Positions 26,221 through 35,116 of a stretch of DNA of 64,000 bases are shown one piece after another. Every line of letters begins with the position of its first letter. Positions within the stretch are counted from its first letter, which is position 1. The position numbers were made by a program, and so were the translations under genes. Source of the DNA: Litorimonas sp963972195. Lineage in GTDB: Bacteria > Pseudomonadota > Alphaproteobacteria > Caulobacterales > Maricaulaceae. Under the pieces are notes generated by a model. It was given only the letters and a program-made list of their open reading frames with translations, had not been told where the DNA came from and made no database searches. The stretch covers positions 124,001 through 188,000 of the forward strand of contig CAXATH010000003.1 in the NCBI GenBank assembly GCA_963972195.1. The letters run 5' to 3'.

Positions 26221-26475
26221 TTAATTGTTAAGTTGATTTTCTACTGTGGCTAAATCTGATTTCGTTTGTTCAACAATAAGGGCCACACATTTATCGCAAT
26301 GAACTGGTTTTGCAGTGAACCCATTTCTTAATTTTGGTATTTTAAAACAATGTCCACCTTTCGGTATTGGTTCCTTGCATCGTGTACAGGCCGTTGTTTT
26401 ACCGCAAATATGTCTACTAGGTTTGCCTGTGGACATTGACATAAATGACGGTGTTTTGCCTTTCGGTTTAGCCAT
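26221..26475 (-). CDS. Unknown Cys-rich 84-residue protein, probable zinc ribbon
   Basis: Six cysteines at positions 24, 30, 33, 43, 60 and 63 include CTRC and CDKC pairs spaced 26 residues apart, the form of a treble-clef or zinc-ribbon fold. The N terminus is basic (MAKPKGKTPS) and the C terminus is a short helix. No known family is assigned. DNA or RNA binding is plausible but unproven. The start overlaps the end of the helicase gene by eight bases and the next gene starts five bases downstream, marking a three-gene transcript. Confidence 0.68.
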   Translation of the reverse strand: MAKPKGKTPSFMSMSTGKPSRHICGKTTACTRCKEPIPKGGHCFKIPKLRNGFTAKPVHCDKCVALIVEQTKSDLATVENQLNN

Positions 26476-28456
26476 TTAACAGTCCTTTGAATCTCGTCGT
26501 TAATTGGTTTAGTATTTCCTCAAGAGAACTCGTCGCATTTTCAAACTCTTCGGTACTCCAATCCTTGCGCGGTTTGGGGTTTCGCTTTTTTACCTCCTTG
26601 TTTATCAAGGCGATACTGGCAATAAAGTTGTTAGAAGCGGGCACCCCAAGCTTTACAAGGTCACGCCCAGATCGGGTTACGTCCAATCGATTATTTAATA
26701 TGTTTGCTGCCCGATTGACTTGTTGGTTAAGGCCTTTTTTTCTCATTTCCCATTCGCGCTGCGGGAGAACTTGATATGGTTGAGCAGCTGGAGAAGTTTT
26801 TCGATTATCTGGCCTATCGATTAGGAGCTCATTGGCTTTGTCAGGGTCCAACCCTAATGACTCAAGCTTTTCCCTAAGTTCTTGGATGATGTCTTTATCT
26901 TCGTCTGAAGTAAAATTCTCTTCAATCAATGAGCCGACAATCTCATAATTTACAACACCAGGTTCGGAGATTTTCATTCTGGCTGAACCATCAAGCACAT
27001 CATTAGGTAAGGGAGGCTCTTTTCCACTAATCAACTCGTCCCAGAATTTTTTATCATCACTTTCAAATAAATGAAATTCTTTAAGGCGTTCATCTAAGTT
27101 CATTCCAGCATGAGTAACAACGTGCCCATAATTATCAGGATGCCCGGGAACATTTTGAACAATAACCCGCAAAACCCTGCCCACAAATTGAATGTAAGGT
27201 GCCAATGTTCTGAACGGACGGAATATCGCCGCGACACTAAGTTTTGGATGATCAAACCCTTCACCTAACATTTGAACCTGAACTATGCAGTCCAACTCGC
27301 CACTTTTTAGCTTACGTTTAACCGCAGCCTTTTTGTCTTCGTCCATTGCGCTGAATATCAAATCAGTTTTGAATCCTCGAGCGTTATATAGAGCTGTAAT
27401 TTTTTTTGCATGATCCACACTGCACGCAACAGCAATCAACTGGTGCGCCGTACCTGTCTCGCGCAACTGTTCCAACTTTTGCAAGCTATTATCCACGATT
27501 GTCTGATTGCAAGGCTCTGAAAGAGCTACGCCACGGCTGAACCAATCCTTTTCTTTCATCTTGAGCACGGCTTCCAACGAATATACTTTAGTCTCACCCT
27601 TGACGGTAAACTCTAATTCACTTGGTGCTGCATATGAGGCCGTTATTCGTTTGATGTATCCCTTCTGTGTCGCCTTTTTAAACGGATACCTGTAGATAAG
27701 TTCCCCATCAATTTCTTGTCCATCCCCTCGAAAAGGGGTGGCTGTCATATTTAAAACTTTTGCATCCGAGAAATGGTTTAACACCTGCTTCCAACTTTTT
27801 GCTGGTGCATGATGAGCTTCATCTACAATAATTAGATCGAAAAAGTCTTTTGGAAATTTACGTAGCCATTTGTCTGGATTTGTAGATAATTGCTGAACGT
27901 TGGAAATAATAATGTGGGACTTTTCACATACTGTGATGTTTCCGGTGTCTAGGGTTGTCGCAAAGGGCCCACCAATCATTACCTCATCAGTTAAAACGCC
28001 ACGTTTGCGCCAGAAACATTTTTGCCTATTGGTAACATCAAAGGACTCAAACAGGCCTTCTTTGATGGTCAAATTGGGTGCAACTATTAAAACTCGACCT
28101 TCTGCTATACCGAATGGAATTATGGCAGCTATTCCGGATTTTCCGCATCCGACAGGTATTTGAATAACAGCTGTTTTCCCGCCAGCACGAAAGTATTCAT
28201 AAGCTTTCAAATAAGCCTCAATCTGAGGCTCACGTAATTGCAAATTTTCATCGATATGGGCTGGAGATTTAGTAAAAAATTCTTCCAAGGGAATGTTTGA
28301 CCGCACCCAAGCATCCAGGTCATTGCGATTAAATAGCCATTTCGTACCGATTTTATTGGATGGTATACGTCCCTCTCTGGCCAACTCATAGAGGGCAGTC
28401 TTCCCCATCTGTAAATATTGAGTGGTTTCATCCACGGACATCCATTCTTGGGTCAT
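26468..28456 (-). CDS. SF2 DEAH-type helicase with N-terminal excisionase-like HTH domain
   Basis: A 662-residue protein. Residues 6-54 form a MerR/excisionase-type helix-turn-helix (MSVDETTQYLQMGKTALYEL, then GRIPSNKIGTKWLFNRNDLD). The helicase core follows: Walker A PVGCGKSG (101-108), DEAH (212-215), TATPFRGDG (238-246), a second RecA domain with VQMLGEGFDHPKLS and QFVGRVLRV (motif VI). The last 190 residues match nothing I know and include a charged helical region. Start is ATG 28456 with AAGGTGAG ahead. Fusing a DNA-binding HTH to a restriction-type (ResIII) helicase is typical of defence or mobile-element modules. AT-rich codon use and repeats nearby support acquisition. Confidence 0.85.
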   Translation of the reverse strand: MTQEWMSVDETTQYLQMGKTALYELAREGRIPSNKIGTKWLFNRNDLDAWVRSNIPLEEFFTKSPAHIDENLQLREPQIEAYLKAYEYFRAGGKTAVIQIPVGCGKSGIAAIIPFGIAEGRVLIVAPNLTIKEGLFESFDVTNRQKCFWRKRGVLTDEVMIGGPFATTLDTGNITVCEKSHIIISNVQQLSTNPDKWLRKFPKDFFDLIIVDEAHHAPAKSWKQVLNHFSDAKVLNMTATPFRGDGQEIDGELIYRYPFKKATQKGYIKRITASYAAPSELEFTVKGETKVYSLEAVLKMKEKDWFSRGVALSEPCNQTIVDNSLQKLEQLRETGTAHQLIAVACSVDHAKKITALYNARGFKTDLIFSAMDEDKKAAVKRKLKSGELDCIVQVQMLGEGFDHPKLSVAAIFRPFRTLAPYIQFVGRVLRVIVQNVPGHPDNYGHVVTHAGMNLDERLKEFHLFESDDKKFWDELISGKEPPLPNDVLDGSARMKISEPGVVNYEIVGSLIEENFTSDEDKDIIQELREKLESLGLDPDKANELLIDRPDNRKTSPAAQPYQVLPQREWEMRKKGLNQQVNRAANILNNRLDVTRSGRDLVKLGVPASNNFIASIALINKEVKKRNPKPRKDWSTEEFENATSSLEEILNQLTTRFKGLLNG

Positions 28457-28467
28457 AACTCACCTTT

Positions 28468-28497
28468 ATACCATCATATACTGTCATTTGCTATCAT
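28468..28497 (-). promoter_or_regulatory. Three phased 10-bp direct repeats ahead of the helicase gene
   Basis: On the coding strand the sequence reads ATGATAGCAA, ATGACAGTAT, ATGATGGTAT in immediate succession, ending 11 bases before the start codon. Each unit shares ATGA(T/C)(A/G)G and spans one helical turn, so a protein would meet the same face of DNA three times. This is a likely operator, possibly for the HTH domain of the helicase itself. Confidence 0.55.
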
Positions 28498-28617
28498 ACG
28501 GCATCGATATGTGCAAGGTGTTTGATAGGCGTTACTCTGCGTTTGATGTACCGCGCCTAATTATCCGATTATAGTTTGAAAATATTCCCAATGTTCCGTT
28601 AGCCCCCCATAGCACCC

Positions 28618-29277
28618 CTACTCCCGCCTAAGCACCCCTTCCGTCACCGCGCTGCCGACCTTCCCCGCCTTAAACCGCGCTTTCACGTCCGCCTGATCAT
28701 AAACCCCTTCGACCCAGTCCATGAAGTCTATCGGGGTGTGTGCGTTATAGGCGAGATACTCTTCGAAGAAGAAGTCGAGCATGCCTGTCTTGCCCTGTTT
28801 GATATGGCCGTATTTGAAGTCGAGCTGGTGGACGGCTTCGGCGATGGTGTCGCCCATGACAAAGTGGCGGTAGAGGACGGCCATCATACCCGCGCGGTCT
28901 GCGCCGGATTTACAGTGCATGAGGGCGGGATATTCTATCCGCTTGAATAGGTCGCGCGCGCCTTTGAGCCGGGTGACGCTGTGGACGTCGCGGCTATACA
29001 TACGAAAATCGATGAGGCGGATGCCGTGTTTTTCGCAGGCTTCGCGTTCCAGCCAATAAAAGCCTTTCGGGCTTTCCCCGCGCAGGTTGATGATGGTCTT
29101 TATCCCCATCTCGGCGAGCTTGGCCACACGCTTTGCATTTGGCTGCACGGCGCGGTGCATGCCGCCGCCAATATGATGGTGGTTATGGAGCCAGAGCCGC
29201 AGAAATCCGTGATCGCCCCAGAGCGCTTCGCGATTAGCGCGTTTTCTATCAGCCCGATTGTTGAGATTTAACGCCAT
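28618..29277 (-). CDS. Dual-specificity/tyrosine phosphatase-like protein
   Basis: A 219-residue protein from ATG 29277 (AGG four bases ahead); an upstream GTG at 29313 adds an unlikely tail. The catalytic signature CX5R is HCKSGADRAG in the middle of the protein, and a general-acid region precedes it (IDFRMYSRDVHS). MGIKTIINLRGESPKGFYW is typical of the atypical DSP/DUF442-like group in proteobacteria. Substrates may be phosphoproteins, phospholipids or sugar phosphates. It is divergent from the LPS operon, which suggests but does not prove an envelope role. Confidence 0.83.
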   Translation of the reverse strand: MALNLNNRADRKRANREALWGDHGFLRLWLHNHHHIGGGMHRAVQPNAKRVAKLAEMGIKTIINLRGESPKGFYWLEREACEKHGIRLIDFRMYSRDVHSVTRLKGARDLFKRIEYPALMHCKSGADRAGMMAVLYRHFVMGDTIAEAVHQLDFKYGHIKQGKTGMLDFFFEEYLAYNAHTPIDFMDWVEGVYDQADVKARFKAGKVGSAVTEGVLRRE

Positions 29278-29331
29278 ATGACCTAAGCCGAAAAAGAAAA
29301 CGATATGTTGCACTTAACAGGAGGGATGCGC

Positions 29332-30042
29332 GTGTTCAAACGCTTGATGCGCTCATCAGCGATGGCGACTGTCATTGGATGGCTGGTCGCGGCCTATATG
29401 GTGGTCGTAAAATACACCACACGGTGGGAGGTCGAGCACGCCGAACGCGCCGAGCCCCTCATTGCCGGCGGGGAAGGCTTGATCGCGCTGACCTGGCATT
29501 CGCGGTTTCTGATGCTCAATTCCGCGTGGAAACGATCCTACGCTCTGCCGCATGTTCTGATTTCGCGCTCTCGCGACGGGGCGATTGTGGCGCAGACCTG
29601 CCGGTTTCTGGGGCTTCGCTCTATTCGCGGCTCGACGAAAAAGGCCGGGAGCGACCGCGCGAAAGGCGGCGCGCAGGCCAGCCGCGACATTGTCAGCGCG
29701 ATTGAGCGCGGCGGCTGTATCGTGATCACGCCGGACGGGCCGCGCGGGCCGCGGCAAAGGCTCGGCGCGGGGCCGCTGCGTCTGGCCAAGATGACGGGCG
29801 CGCCGATATTGCCGTGCCTATTCGCGGTGAAATCCCGCAAGCAATTCGATAGCTGGGACCGCTTTGTCCTGCCTCTGCCGTTCGGGCGGGGCAAGATTGT
29901 CTGGGGCAGCCCTGTGACGGTGGGCGCGGACGCCGATGAAGCCGAGATAGAGCGCCTTCGTCTCGGCATGGAGACAGAGATGAACCAGCTTCTCGCCGGG
30001 GCGGACCGCGATTTGGGCCACACGCCTGTGGAGCCTGCATAA
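29332..30042 (+). CDS. DUF374/lysophospholipid acyltransferase-like protein
   Basis: A 236-residue membrane-associated acyltransferase homologue. I choose the GTG at 29332 because AGGAGG lies seven bases upstream; the ATG at 29326 is too close to it. An N-terminal hydrophobic segment is followed by LTWHSRFLML (the HX4D-like site is altered, as in DUF374), VLISRSRDGAIVAQTCRFLG, and ITPDGPRGPRQRLG. The first gene of an LPS operon with one-base overlaps, it probably adds or remodels an acyl chain on lipid A or a precursor. Confidence 0.87.
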   Translation: MFKRLMRSSAMATVIGWLVAAYMVVVKYTTRWEVEHAERAEPLIAGGEGLIALTWHSRFLMLNSAWKRSYALPHVLISRSRDGAIVAQTCRFLGLRSIRGSTKKAGSDRAKGGAQASRDIVSAIERGGCIVITPDGPRGPRQRLGAGPLRLAKMTGAPILPCLFAVKSRKQFDSWDRFVLPLPFGRGKIVWGSPVTVGADADEAEIERLRLGMETEMNQLLAGADRDLGHTPVEPA

Positions 30043-31289
30043 TGACTGCGCGGCTTTATGCGCTGTTAATGCGGGGGCTGTCGCTATTCCTGCCGCTCTG
30101 GCTTCGCCGCCGCGCGCGGGCGGGCAAGGAAGACGCCAGGCGCCTGTCAGAGCGCTATGGCCGGACGGAGCGTAAACGCCCCAAGGGGGAGCTCATCTGG
30201 ATGCACGGCGCCTCTGTCGGCGAGACGACCATGATGCTGCCTTTGATCCACCGCCTGCTCGAGACGCCGGGGCGATCCGTTCTGGTGACCAGCGGGACGG
30301 TGACCTCTGCCGAGCTCATGGCGAAGAAACTCCCCCAGCGCGCGTTCCATCAATATGCGCCGTTCGACGCGCCGCAAATGGTGGCGCGGTTTTTGGCGCA
30401 TTGGCGGCCCGATTTGGCCGTCTGGGCGGAGTCGGAAATCTGGCCGAACCTCGTCCTGCAAACACATAAGGCAGGCATCCCCATGGCGCTCATCAATGGG
30501 CGGATGGGGGCGCATTCGATTGAGGGGTGGGCGAAGCGCCCGAAATTCGCTGGTCAGGTCTTTGGGTGTTTTGACCGAATTCTCCCCGCAGACGCGCAAA
30601 CGGCGCAAGGGCTGTCGCAATTCGTCGACGCGCCGCTCTCTTCCGTCGGCAATCTGAAATATGACGCGCCGACGCTAAGCTTTGACGCGGCGGAGCGCGG
30701 CGCGCTCAAGTCACATATCGGAGACCGCCCGGTCTGGGTCGCAGCGAGTGTCCACGCCGAGGAAATGGACGTCTTCATCCAGGCGCAGAAAGAGATTGGC
30801 AAAGACGCACTCCTCGTCCTCGTCCCGCGCCATCCGGGTGATGCGTCCTCGCGTATGCTACTTGGCGCGCATCCAAGCTTGAGCTTTGCGCAGCGCTCAA
30901 AGCCGCAAACACCAACCGCCGAAACAGATATCTATCTCTGCGATACGCTGGGCGAGATGGGGCTGGCTTATGCGCTGGGCGACGTCGCAGTTGTGAGCGG
31001 ATCTTTTTCGCCGGAGCTGATGGGGCATAATCCGCTGGAACCCGTGCGCCTGTCCGTCCCGACTCTGACAGGGCCGCATTACACAAGTTTCGAAGAAGTC
31101 TACGCACCTTATCTTCAGGCCGGAGCGATTAAAGTGGTTGAAGACGGGGGCCACCTTGCCCAAATAGTCAAAACCATGCTCACCGACACACACACAGCTA
31201 CAGAAATGACCAAGCGGGCCAGCACGATCGCCGCGAAAATGTCCGGCAGTCTGGACATCACCCACCGCGCGCTTGAGGAGCTGCTCTGA
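30042..31289 (+). CDS. waaA: 3-deoxy-D-manno-octulosonic acid transferase
   Basis: A 415-residue GT-B-fold enzyme that adds KDO to the lipid A precursor at the inner-membrane cytoplasmic face. The N-terminal domain shows IWMHGASVGETTMM and QYAPFDAPQMVARFL, then WAESEIWPNLV; the C-terminal domain has LVPRHPGD and GEMGLAYALGDVAVVSGSF, which cover the CMP-KDO site. An N-terminal hydrophobic stretch anchors it. It overlaps the preceding and following genes by one base each (TAATG and TGATG). Confidence 0.94.
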   Translation: MTARLYALLMRGLSLFLPLWLRRRARAGKEDARRLSERYGRTERKRPKGELIWMHGASVGETTMMLPLIHRLLETPGRSVLVTSGTVTSAELMAKKLPQRAFHQYAPFDAPQMVARFLAHWRPDLAVWAESEIWPNLVLQTHKAGIPMALINGRMGAHSIEGWAKRPKFAGQVFGCFDRILPADAQTAQGLSQFVDAPLSSVGNLKYDAPTLSFDAAERGALKSHIGDRPVWVAASVHAEEMDVFIQAQKEIGKDALLVLVPRHPGDASSRMLLGAHPSLSFAQRSKPQTPTAETDIYLCDTLGEMGLAYALGDVAVVSGSFSPELMGHNPLEPVRLSVPTLTGPHYTSFEEVYAPYLQAGAIKVVEDGGHLAQIVKTMLTDTHTATEMTKRASTIAAKMSGSLDITHRALEELL

Positions 31290-32284
31290 TGCAGCCGCCG
31301 GATTTCTGGAACCATCGTCACGGACGCGACGCCGCCCCGCTGATCCGCACGCTGCTCTCGCCCCTGTCCTGGCTGTATACCAAAGGCGTGCGGCGGCGGT
31401 TCAAAACCACGCAGAGCTATGATGTCGGCATTCCCGTTATCTGCGTCGGCAATGCGACGATGGGCGGAACGGGCAAGACGCCGGTCGTGATTTACCTGCT
31501 CCAGAGCCTCCGCCGGATGCAATTAAATGCGGTGGGGCTGACGCGCGGATATGGCGGGCAGCTGAAAGGCCCCATTCCTGTGCATGAACGCCACACTTCC
31601 AAAGATGTTGGCGACGAACCGCTTCTGCTCGCCCGTCACGGCCCTGTCTGGGTATCCGAAGGCCGAGATGACGGCGCCAGAGCGGCGCGAAGTCACGGCG
31701 CGCAATTAATTGTCATGGATGACGGCCACCAAAACCCGCAGCTTACAAAAACACTCTCCCTTTTGGTGGTGGATGCGGAAACCGGGTTTGGCAATGGCTG
31801 CGTCTTTCCCGCCGGGCCCTTGCGCGAGCCTCTGAAAGACGCCCTCGCGCGAACCGATGCGGTCATCCTCATGAAGCCGACGCCGGATTATGAAATAGAG
31901 GATCATCTGGCTGAACAGCTTGAAGGTCAGGTCGTGATACCGGCCTATCTCGCCCCGCAAAGTGAACCGCCTAGTGGCAAACTTTATGCCTTTGCCGGTA
32001 TAGGACGGCCCAATAAATTTTTTGATGCGCTGCGTCGCCACGGCGGAGATATTGTCGAAGAAGTCCCCTTTGCCGATCATCACCCCTATGACGACGCCGA
32101 TATTGAAAGCCTCTTTCTGCTCGCGAGCGAATATGATGCCTCACTGGTGACGACCGAAAAGGATCATGTCCGCCTGCCCCAAGGCTACCGCAAGGGCATC
32201 CATGCCTGGCCCGTTAAGGTGGTCTTTGAAGACGAACTTACCATTCGCCGATTGCTCCATCCGGTCATCCGGGCCGCAACTTAA
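31289..32284 (+). CDS. lpxK: Tetraacyldisaccharide 4'-kinase
   Basis: A 331-residue P-loop kinase that phosphorylates the 4' position of the lipid A precursor. The Walker A variant GNATMGGTGKTPVV lies about 55 residues in, GLTRGYGGQLKG follows, and VMDDGHQNPQL is the LpxK catalytic block. Fits the family's length. It sits between waaA and the late acyltransferase with one-base overlaps, an order common in alphaproteobacteria. Confidence 0.95.
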   Translation: MQPPDFWNHRHGRDAAPLIRTLLSPLSWLYTKGVRRRFKTTQSYDVGIPVICVGNATMGGTGKTPVVIYLLQSLRRMQLNAVGLTRGYGGQLKGPIPVHERHTSKDVGDEPLLLARHGPVWVSEGRDDGARAARSHGAQLIVMDDGHQNPQLTKTLSLLVVDAETGFGNGCVFPAGPLREPLKDALARTDAVILMKPTPDYEIEDHLAEQLEGQVVIPAYLAPQSEPPSGKLYAFAGIGRPNKFFDALRRHGGDIVEEVPFADHHPYDDADIESLFLLASEYDASLVTTEKDHVRLPQGYRKGIHAWPVKVVFEDELTIRRLLHPVIRAAT

Positions 32285-33180
32285 TGCAGGTCTCGTTCGG
32301 GCAAAAACTGGCGTGGCGTCTCGAAGCTCTGGCCTATGATGTGGTCAGCTTTTTTCTAAACTTATTTCCGTTCTCCTGGATTTCGAAGACGGGGGGATGG
32401 ATTGTCAGAAAAATCGGGCCGCTGACCTCGAAGCAAAAAATCGCGAAAACAGGACTTCAAATCGCTTTCCCGGATATGCCGGATGAGGAATTAAATAACC
32501 TGCTCCGCGATCAATGGGACAATGTTGGGCGCACATTTGCCGAATTCCCGCTTCTCCACCGCATACAGGCTTTTGACGGCTCTCGCGTCACGGTGGAGGG
32601 TCTGGATATATTCAAGGCGAATGCCCCGGCGATTATTGTGACCGGACATTTCGCGAATTGGGAAGTAATGGCGACGGTTCTGACGCAATCCGGACTGCCC
32701 GTGCGGATTACCTATCGCAAGATAAATAACCCCCATATTGACCGACGCGTGCGCGAAAAACGCGAAGCTTATGGCACAAAATTCCTGGTTCAGAAATCCA
32801 CTCACAAAGGCGGGCGGGAATTATTCGAAGCGCTCAATAACGGCGAGAGCATCGCCATTTTAAACGATCAAAAATTCAATACAGGATTGTCCATTCCCTT
32901 TTTCGGAACGGAAGCCATGACCGCGCAGGGGGCAACGCGGCTAGCCCTTAAAACCGGACGCCCGCTCCTGCCTATGGCGGTGACGCGGGACGGATCGGAT
33001 TTCACGGTAACTTTTTATTCTCCGATAGAGTTGACGAGGACAGGCGATAAAGACAATGATGTAAGAAACGGCGTGACGAAAGTCTCAAAGTTTATTGAAG
33101 ACCGCGTCCGCGAAAAACCCGCTCAGTGGTTTTGGGTGCACAGACGTTGGCCAAAAAAACATTATCGGCCAAAGACATAA
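32284..33180 (+). CDS. lpxL: Lipid A late acyltransferase (LpxL/HtrB family)
   Basis: A 298-residue inner-membrane enzyme. The N terminus is hydrophobic (VVSFFLNLFPFSWI). The HX4E active site is VTGHFANWEVMA, and IAILNDQKFNTGLSIPFFG is the conserved oxyanion region with ATRLALKTGRPLLP after it. It transfers a secondary acyl chain to KDO2-lipid IVA. The exact chain position (LpxL or LpxM) cannot be told. It ends the operon DUF374-waaA-lpxK-lpxL. Confidence 0.9.
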   Translation: MQVSFGQKLAWRLEALAYDVVSFFLNLFPFSWISKTGGWIVRKIGPLTSKQKIAKTGLQIAFPDMPDEELNNLLRDQWDNVGRTFAEFPLLHRIQAFDGSRVTVEGLDIFKANAPAIIVTGHFANWEVMATVLTQSGLPVRITYRKINNPHIDRRVREKREAYGTKFLVQKSTHKGGRELFEALNNGESIAILNDQKFNTGLSIPFFGTEAMTAQGATRLALKTGRPLLPMAVTRDGSDFTVTFYSPIELTRTGDKDNDVRNGVTKVSKFIEDRVREKPAQWFWVHRRWPKKHYRPKT

Positions 33181-33196
33181 ATTTGGGGAGTCAGAA

Positions 33197-35017
33197 ATGC
33201 GTCATTATTTATTACCGCTCGCGGTTTTATTGGCAGGATGCGGCGCCAAAGCGCAGGATCAAAACCAAGAAAAGTCTAAATTTTCGGCTTCGAATGACAG
33301 CGCTGTCTTATTTGCCGATGCCAATCCAATTTATGTCAATCAACACGGATTTTCGCCTGAGAGCCATAAGCTCGCCTTTTACCGGGGCGAATTGGACAGC
33401 CCGGCGGCCTGGTCGCTCCATAATGAAAACGGAGACGTTGTGTTGGACGGCGTGACCGAGCCTGTCGGCTACTCCGAAACGGCGCAGCAACATCTGAGTA
33501 AAATCGATTTTTCTGACTTCGATACGCCCGGGGATGGATATTATCTGACCGTCAGAGGCACAAATAGTCCCGATTTCGACATAGCGAAAGACCTCTATAA
33601 ATCCCTGAAATATGACGCGCTCGCCTATTTCTATCACGCCCGCGCCGGTATGCCGATTGAAACGCCTTATGTCGCCGAAGAACATGCCCGCCCTGCCGGG
33701 CATAGAAATGAAGTCGTCACCTGTTTCAAGGGCGAAGACCTCTGGGGGACGAAGTGGCCGGGATGTGATTATGAATTGGACGTGACGGGCGGGTGGTATG
33801 ATGCGGGCGATCACGGCAAATATGTCGTCAATGCTGGCATTTCGACCTGGACCCTTCTCAATGCCTATGAGCAATTCGGCGAAAGCTTTGCCGATGGGAA
33901 GGTCAATATTCCCGAAGCCGGAAACGGCGTGAACGACCTGCTAGACGAGGCGCGGTATAACATTGAATGGATGCTTTCGATGCAGGTGCCGGACGGCACA
34001 ACAATGAAGTTGCCTATCGGAAAGCAGGCGTCAGGTAAGCCGTTAGAGCTCACTGAAGTGGACGCGTCCGGCATGGCGCATCACAAAGTTCATGATGAAA
34101 CCTGGACAGGCAATATTTTGCCGCATGAGGATGAGGAAACCCGCTATCTATATCCGCCAAGTACGGGGGCGACATTGAATCTCGCCGCGATTGGGGCCCA
34201 ATGCGCGCGAATTTGGCGGGAGATTGATGCTGAGTTTGCTGAGCAGTGCTCCGTAGCCTCAGAAAAGGCGTTCCAGGCGAATGAAAGAAATTGGGAGATT
34301 TGGGCTTACGGTAATTTCGATGGAGGTGGACCTTATGGAGATTCCGACGATTTTGAGGATGAGTTTTCGTGGGCAATATCTGAATTCCAAAAATTAAACG
34401 CCGAACACACATTTGTCCAAAATAATAGCATTGAGCTGAATGTCCCAAGTTTTAATAAGACAAATTTTTTAGGTATTTTGAGCGAGTCGCAGGATATAGA
34501 CCATTATGCTGAAAAAGTCTCTCAATTTGCGGACAACATTCTCGCCGATATCGAAAAAGAAAAACTCCACTTCCCCTATTATTCGGAAAGATATCATTGG
34601 GGTAGTAACTCTGCCTTGACCAATCGCGCTATAGTTCTCGGCACAGCCTATCAATTGACGGGCGAAGATAAATATCGCGACGGGGTCGTCGATTTGATGG
34701 ATTACCTGCTGGGGCGGAACCCGACCGGCTATAGCTATATCACGGGCTATGGCGATAAACCTTACAAAAACCCGCATCACCGGTTCTGGGCGAAGTCGCA
34801 AATCGGGGACCGTCCTGAGCCGCCCGCAGGCGTTCTCTCCGGCGGGCCCAACAACACGAATATGAGCGACCCGGTGGCGGAAAAATTAAAAGGCAAATGC
34901 GCCGCGCAGACCTGTTATGTCGATGACCACGGCGCGTGGACATTGAACGAGGTCACAATTAACTGGAATGCGCCTTTGCTCTGGATGGCGGCGTTTCTGG
35001 ATGCGACAGAGGAATGA
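33197..35017 (+). CDS. Glycoside hydrolase family 9 cellulase, lipoprotein
   Basis: A 606-residue endoglucanase. ATG 33197 follows GGGGAG and opens a signal peptide with lipobox LLAGC. An N-terminal Ig-like CelD_N domain (YVNQHGFSPESHKLAFYRG) is followed by the (alpha/alpha)6 barrel. The nucleophile region is GGWYDAGDHGKYV, the GRNPTGYSYITGYG and NPHHRFWA blocks line the cleft, and NEVTINWNAPLLW carries the general acid Glu. The enzyme should cut beta-1,4-glucans at the cell surface or periplasm. Bases 34200-34600 are visibly more AT-rich than the ends, so part of the gene may be recombined. A longer reading from 33095 overlaps lpxL and is rejected. Confidence 0.92.
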   Translation: MRHYLLPLAVLLAGCGAKAQDQNQEKSKFSASNDSAVLFADANPIYVNQHGFSPESHKLAFYRGELDSPAAWSLHNENGDVVLDGVTEPVGYSETAQQHLSKIDFSDFDTPGDGYYLTVRGTNSPDFDIAKDLYKSLKYDALAYFYHARAGMPIETPYVAEEHARPAGHRNEVVTCFKGEDLWGTKWPGCDYELDVTGGWYDAGDHGKYVVNAGISTWTLLNAYEQFGESFADGKVNIPEAGNGVNDLLDEARYNIEWMLSMQVPDGTTMKLPIGKQASGKPLELTEVDASGMAHHKVHDETWTGNILPHEDEETRYLYPPSTGATLNLAAIGAQCARIWREIDAEFAEQCSVASEKAFQANERNWEIWAYGNFDGGGPYGDSDDFEDEFSWAISEFQKLNAEHTFVQNNSIELNVPSFNKTNFLGILSESQDIDHYAEKVSQFADNILADIEKEKLHFPYYSERYHWGSNSALTNRAIVLGTAYQLTGEDKYRDGVVDLMDYLLGRNPTGYSYITGYGDKPYKNPHHRFWAKSQIGDRPEPPAGVLSGGPNNTNMSDPVAEKLKGKCAAQTCYVDDHGAWTLNEVTINWNAPLLWMAAFLDATEE

Positions 35018-35025
35018 CGCGATGA

Positions 35026-35050
35026 GCATTTAATCCGGGGGATTAAATGC
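35026..35050. repeat. Perfect 11-bp hairpin at the GH9/chorismate mutase junction
   Basis: GCATTTAATCC and its exact complement flank a GGG loop. No T-run follows, so it is not a standard terminator. The next 70 bases hold two weaker hairpins (CCGACG/CGTCGG and ACGGG/CCCGT) and a GTCATTACCCGG stretch like the repeats at 25.1 and 38.2 kb. It may be a transcription barrier between convergent genes. Confidence 0.6.
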
Positions 35051-35116
35051 AGCGACATTCCGACGTCGCCCGGCGTCGGAGACGACGGGTTTCAATCTTT
35101 CCCGTCATTACCCGGA

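Noticed and set aside
33095..33196. Longer GH9 N terminus
   Set aside because: It lies inside lpxL and precedes a clear lipoprotein signal peptide with its own ribosome-binding site.
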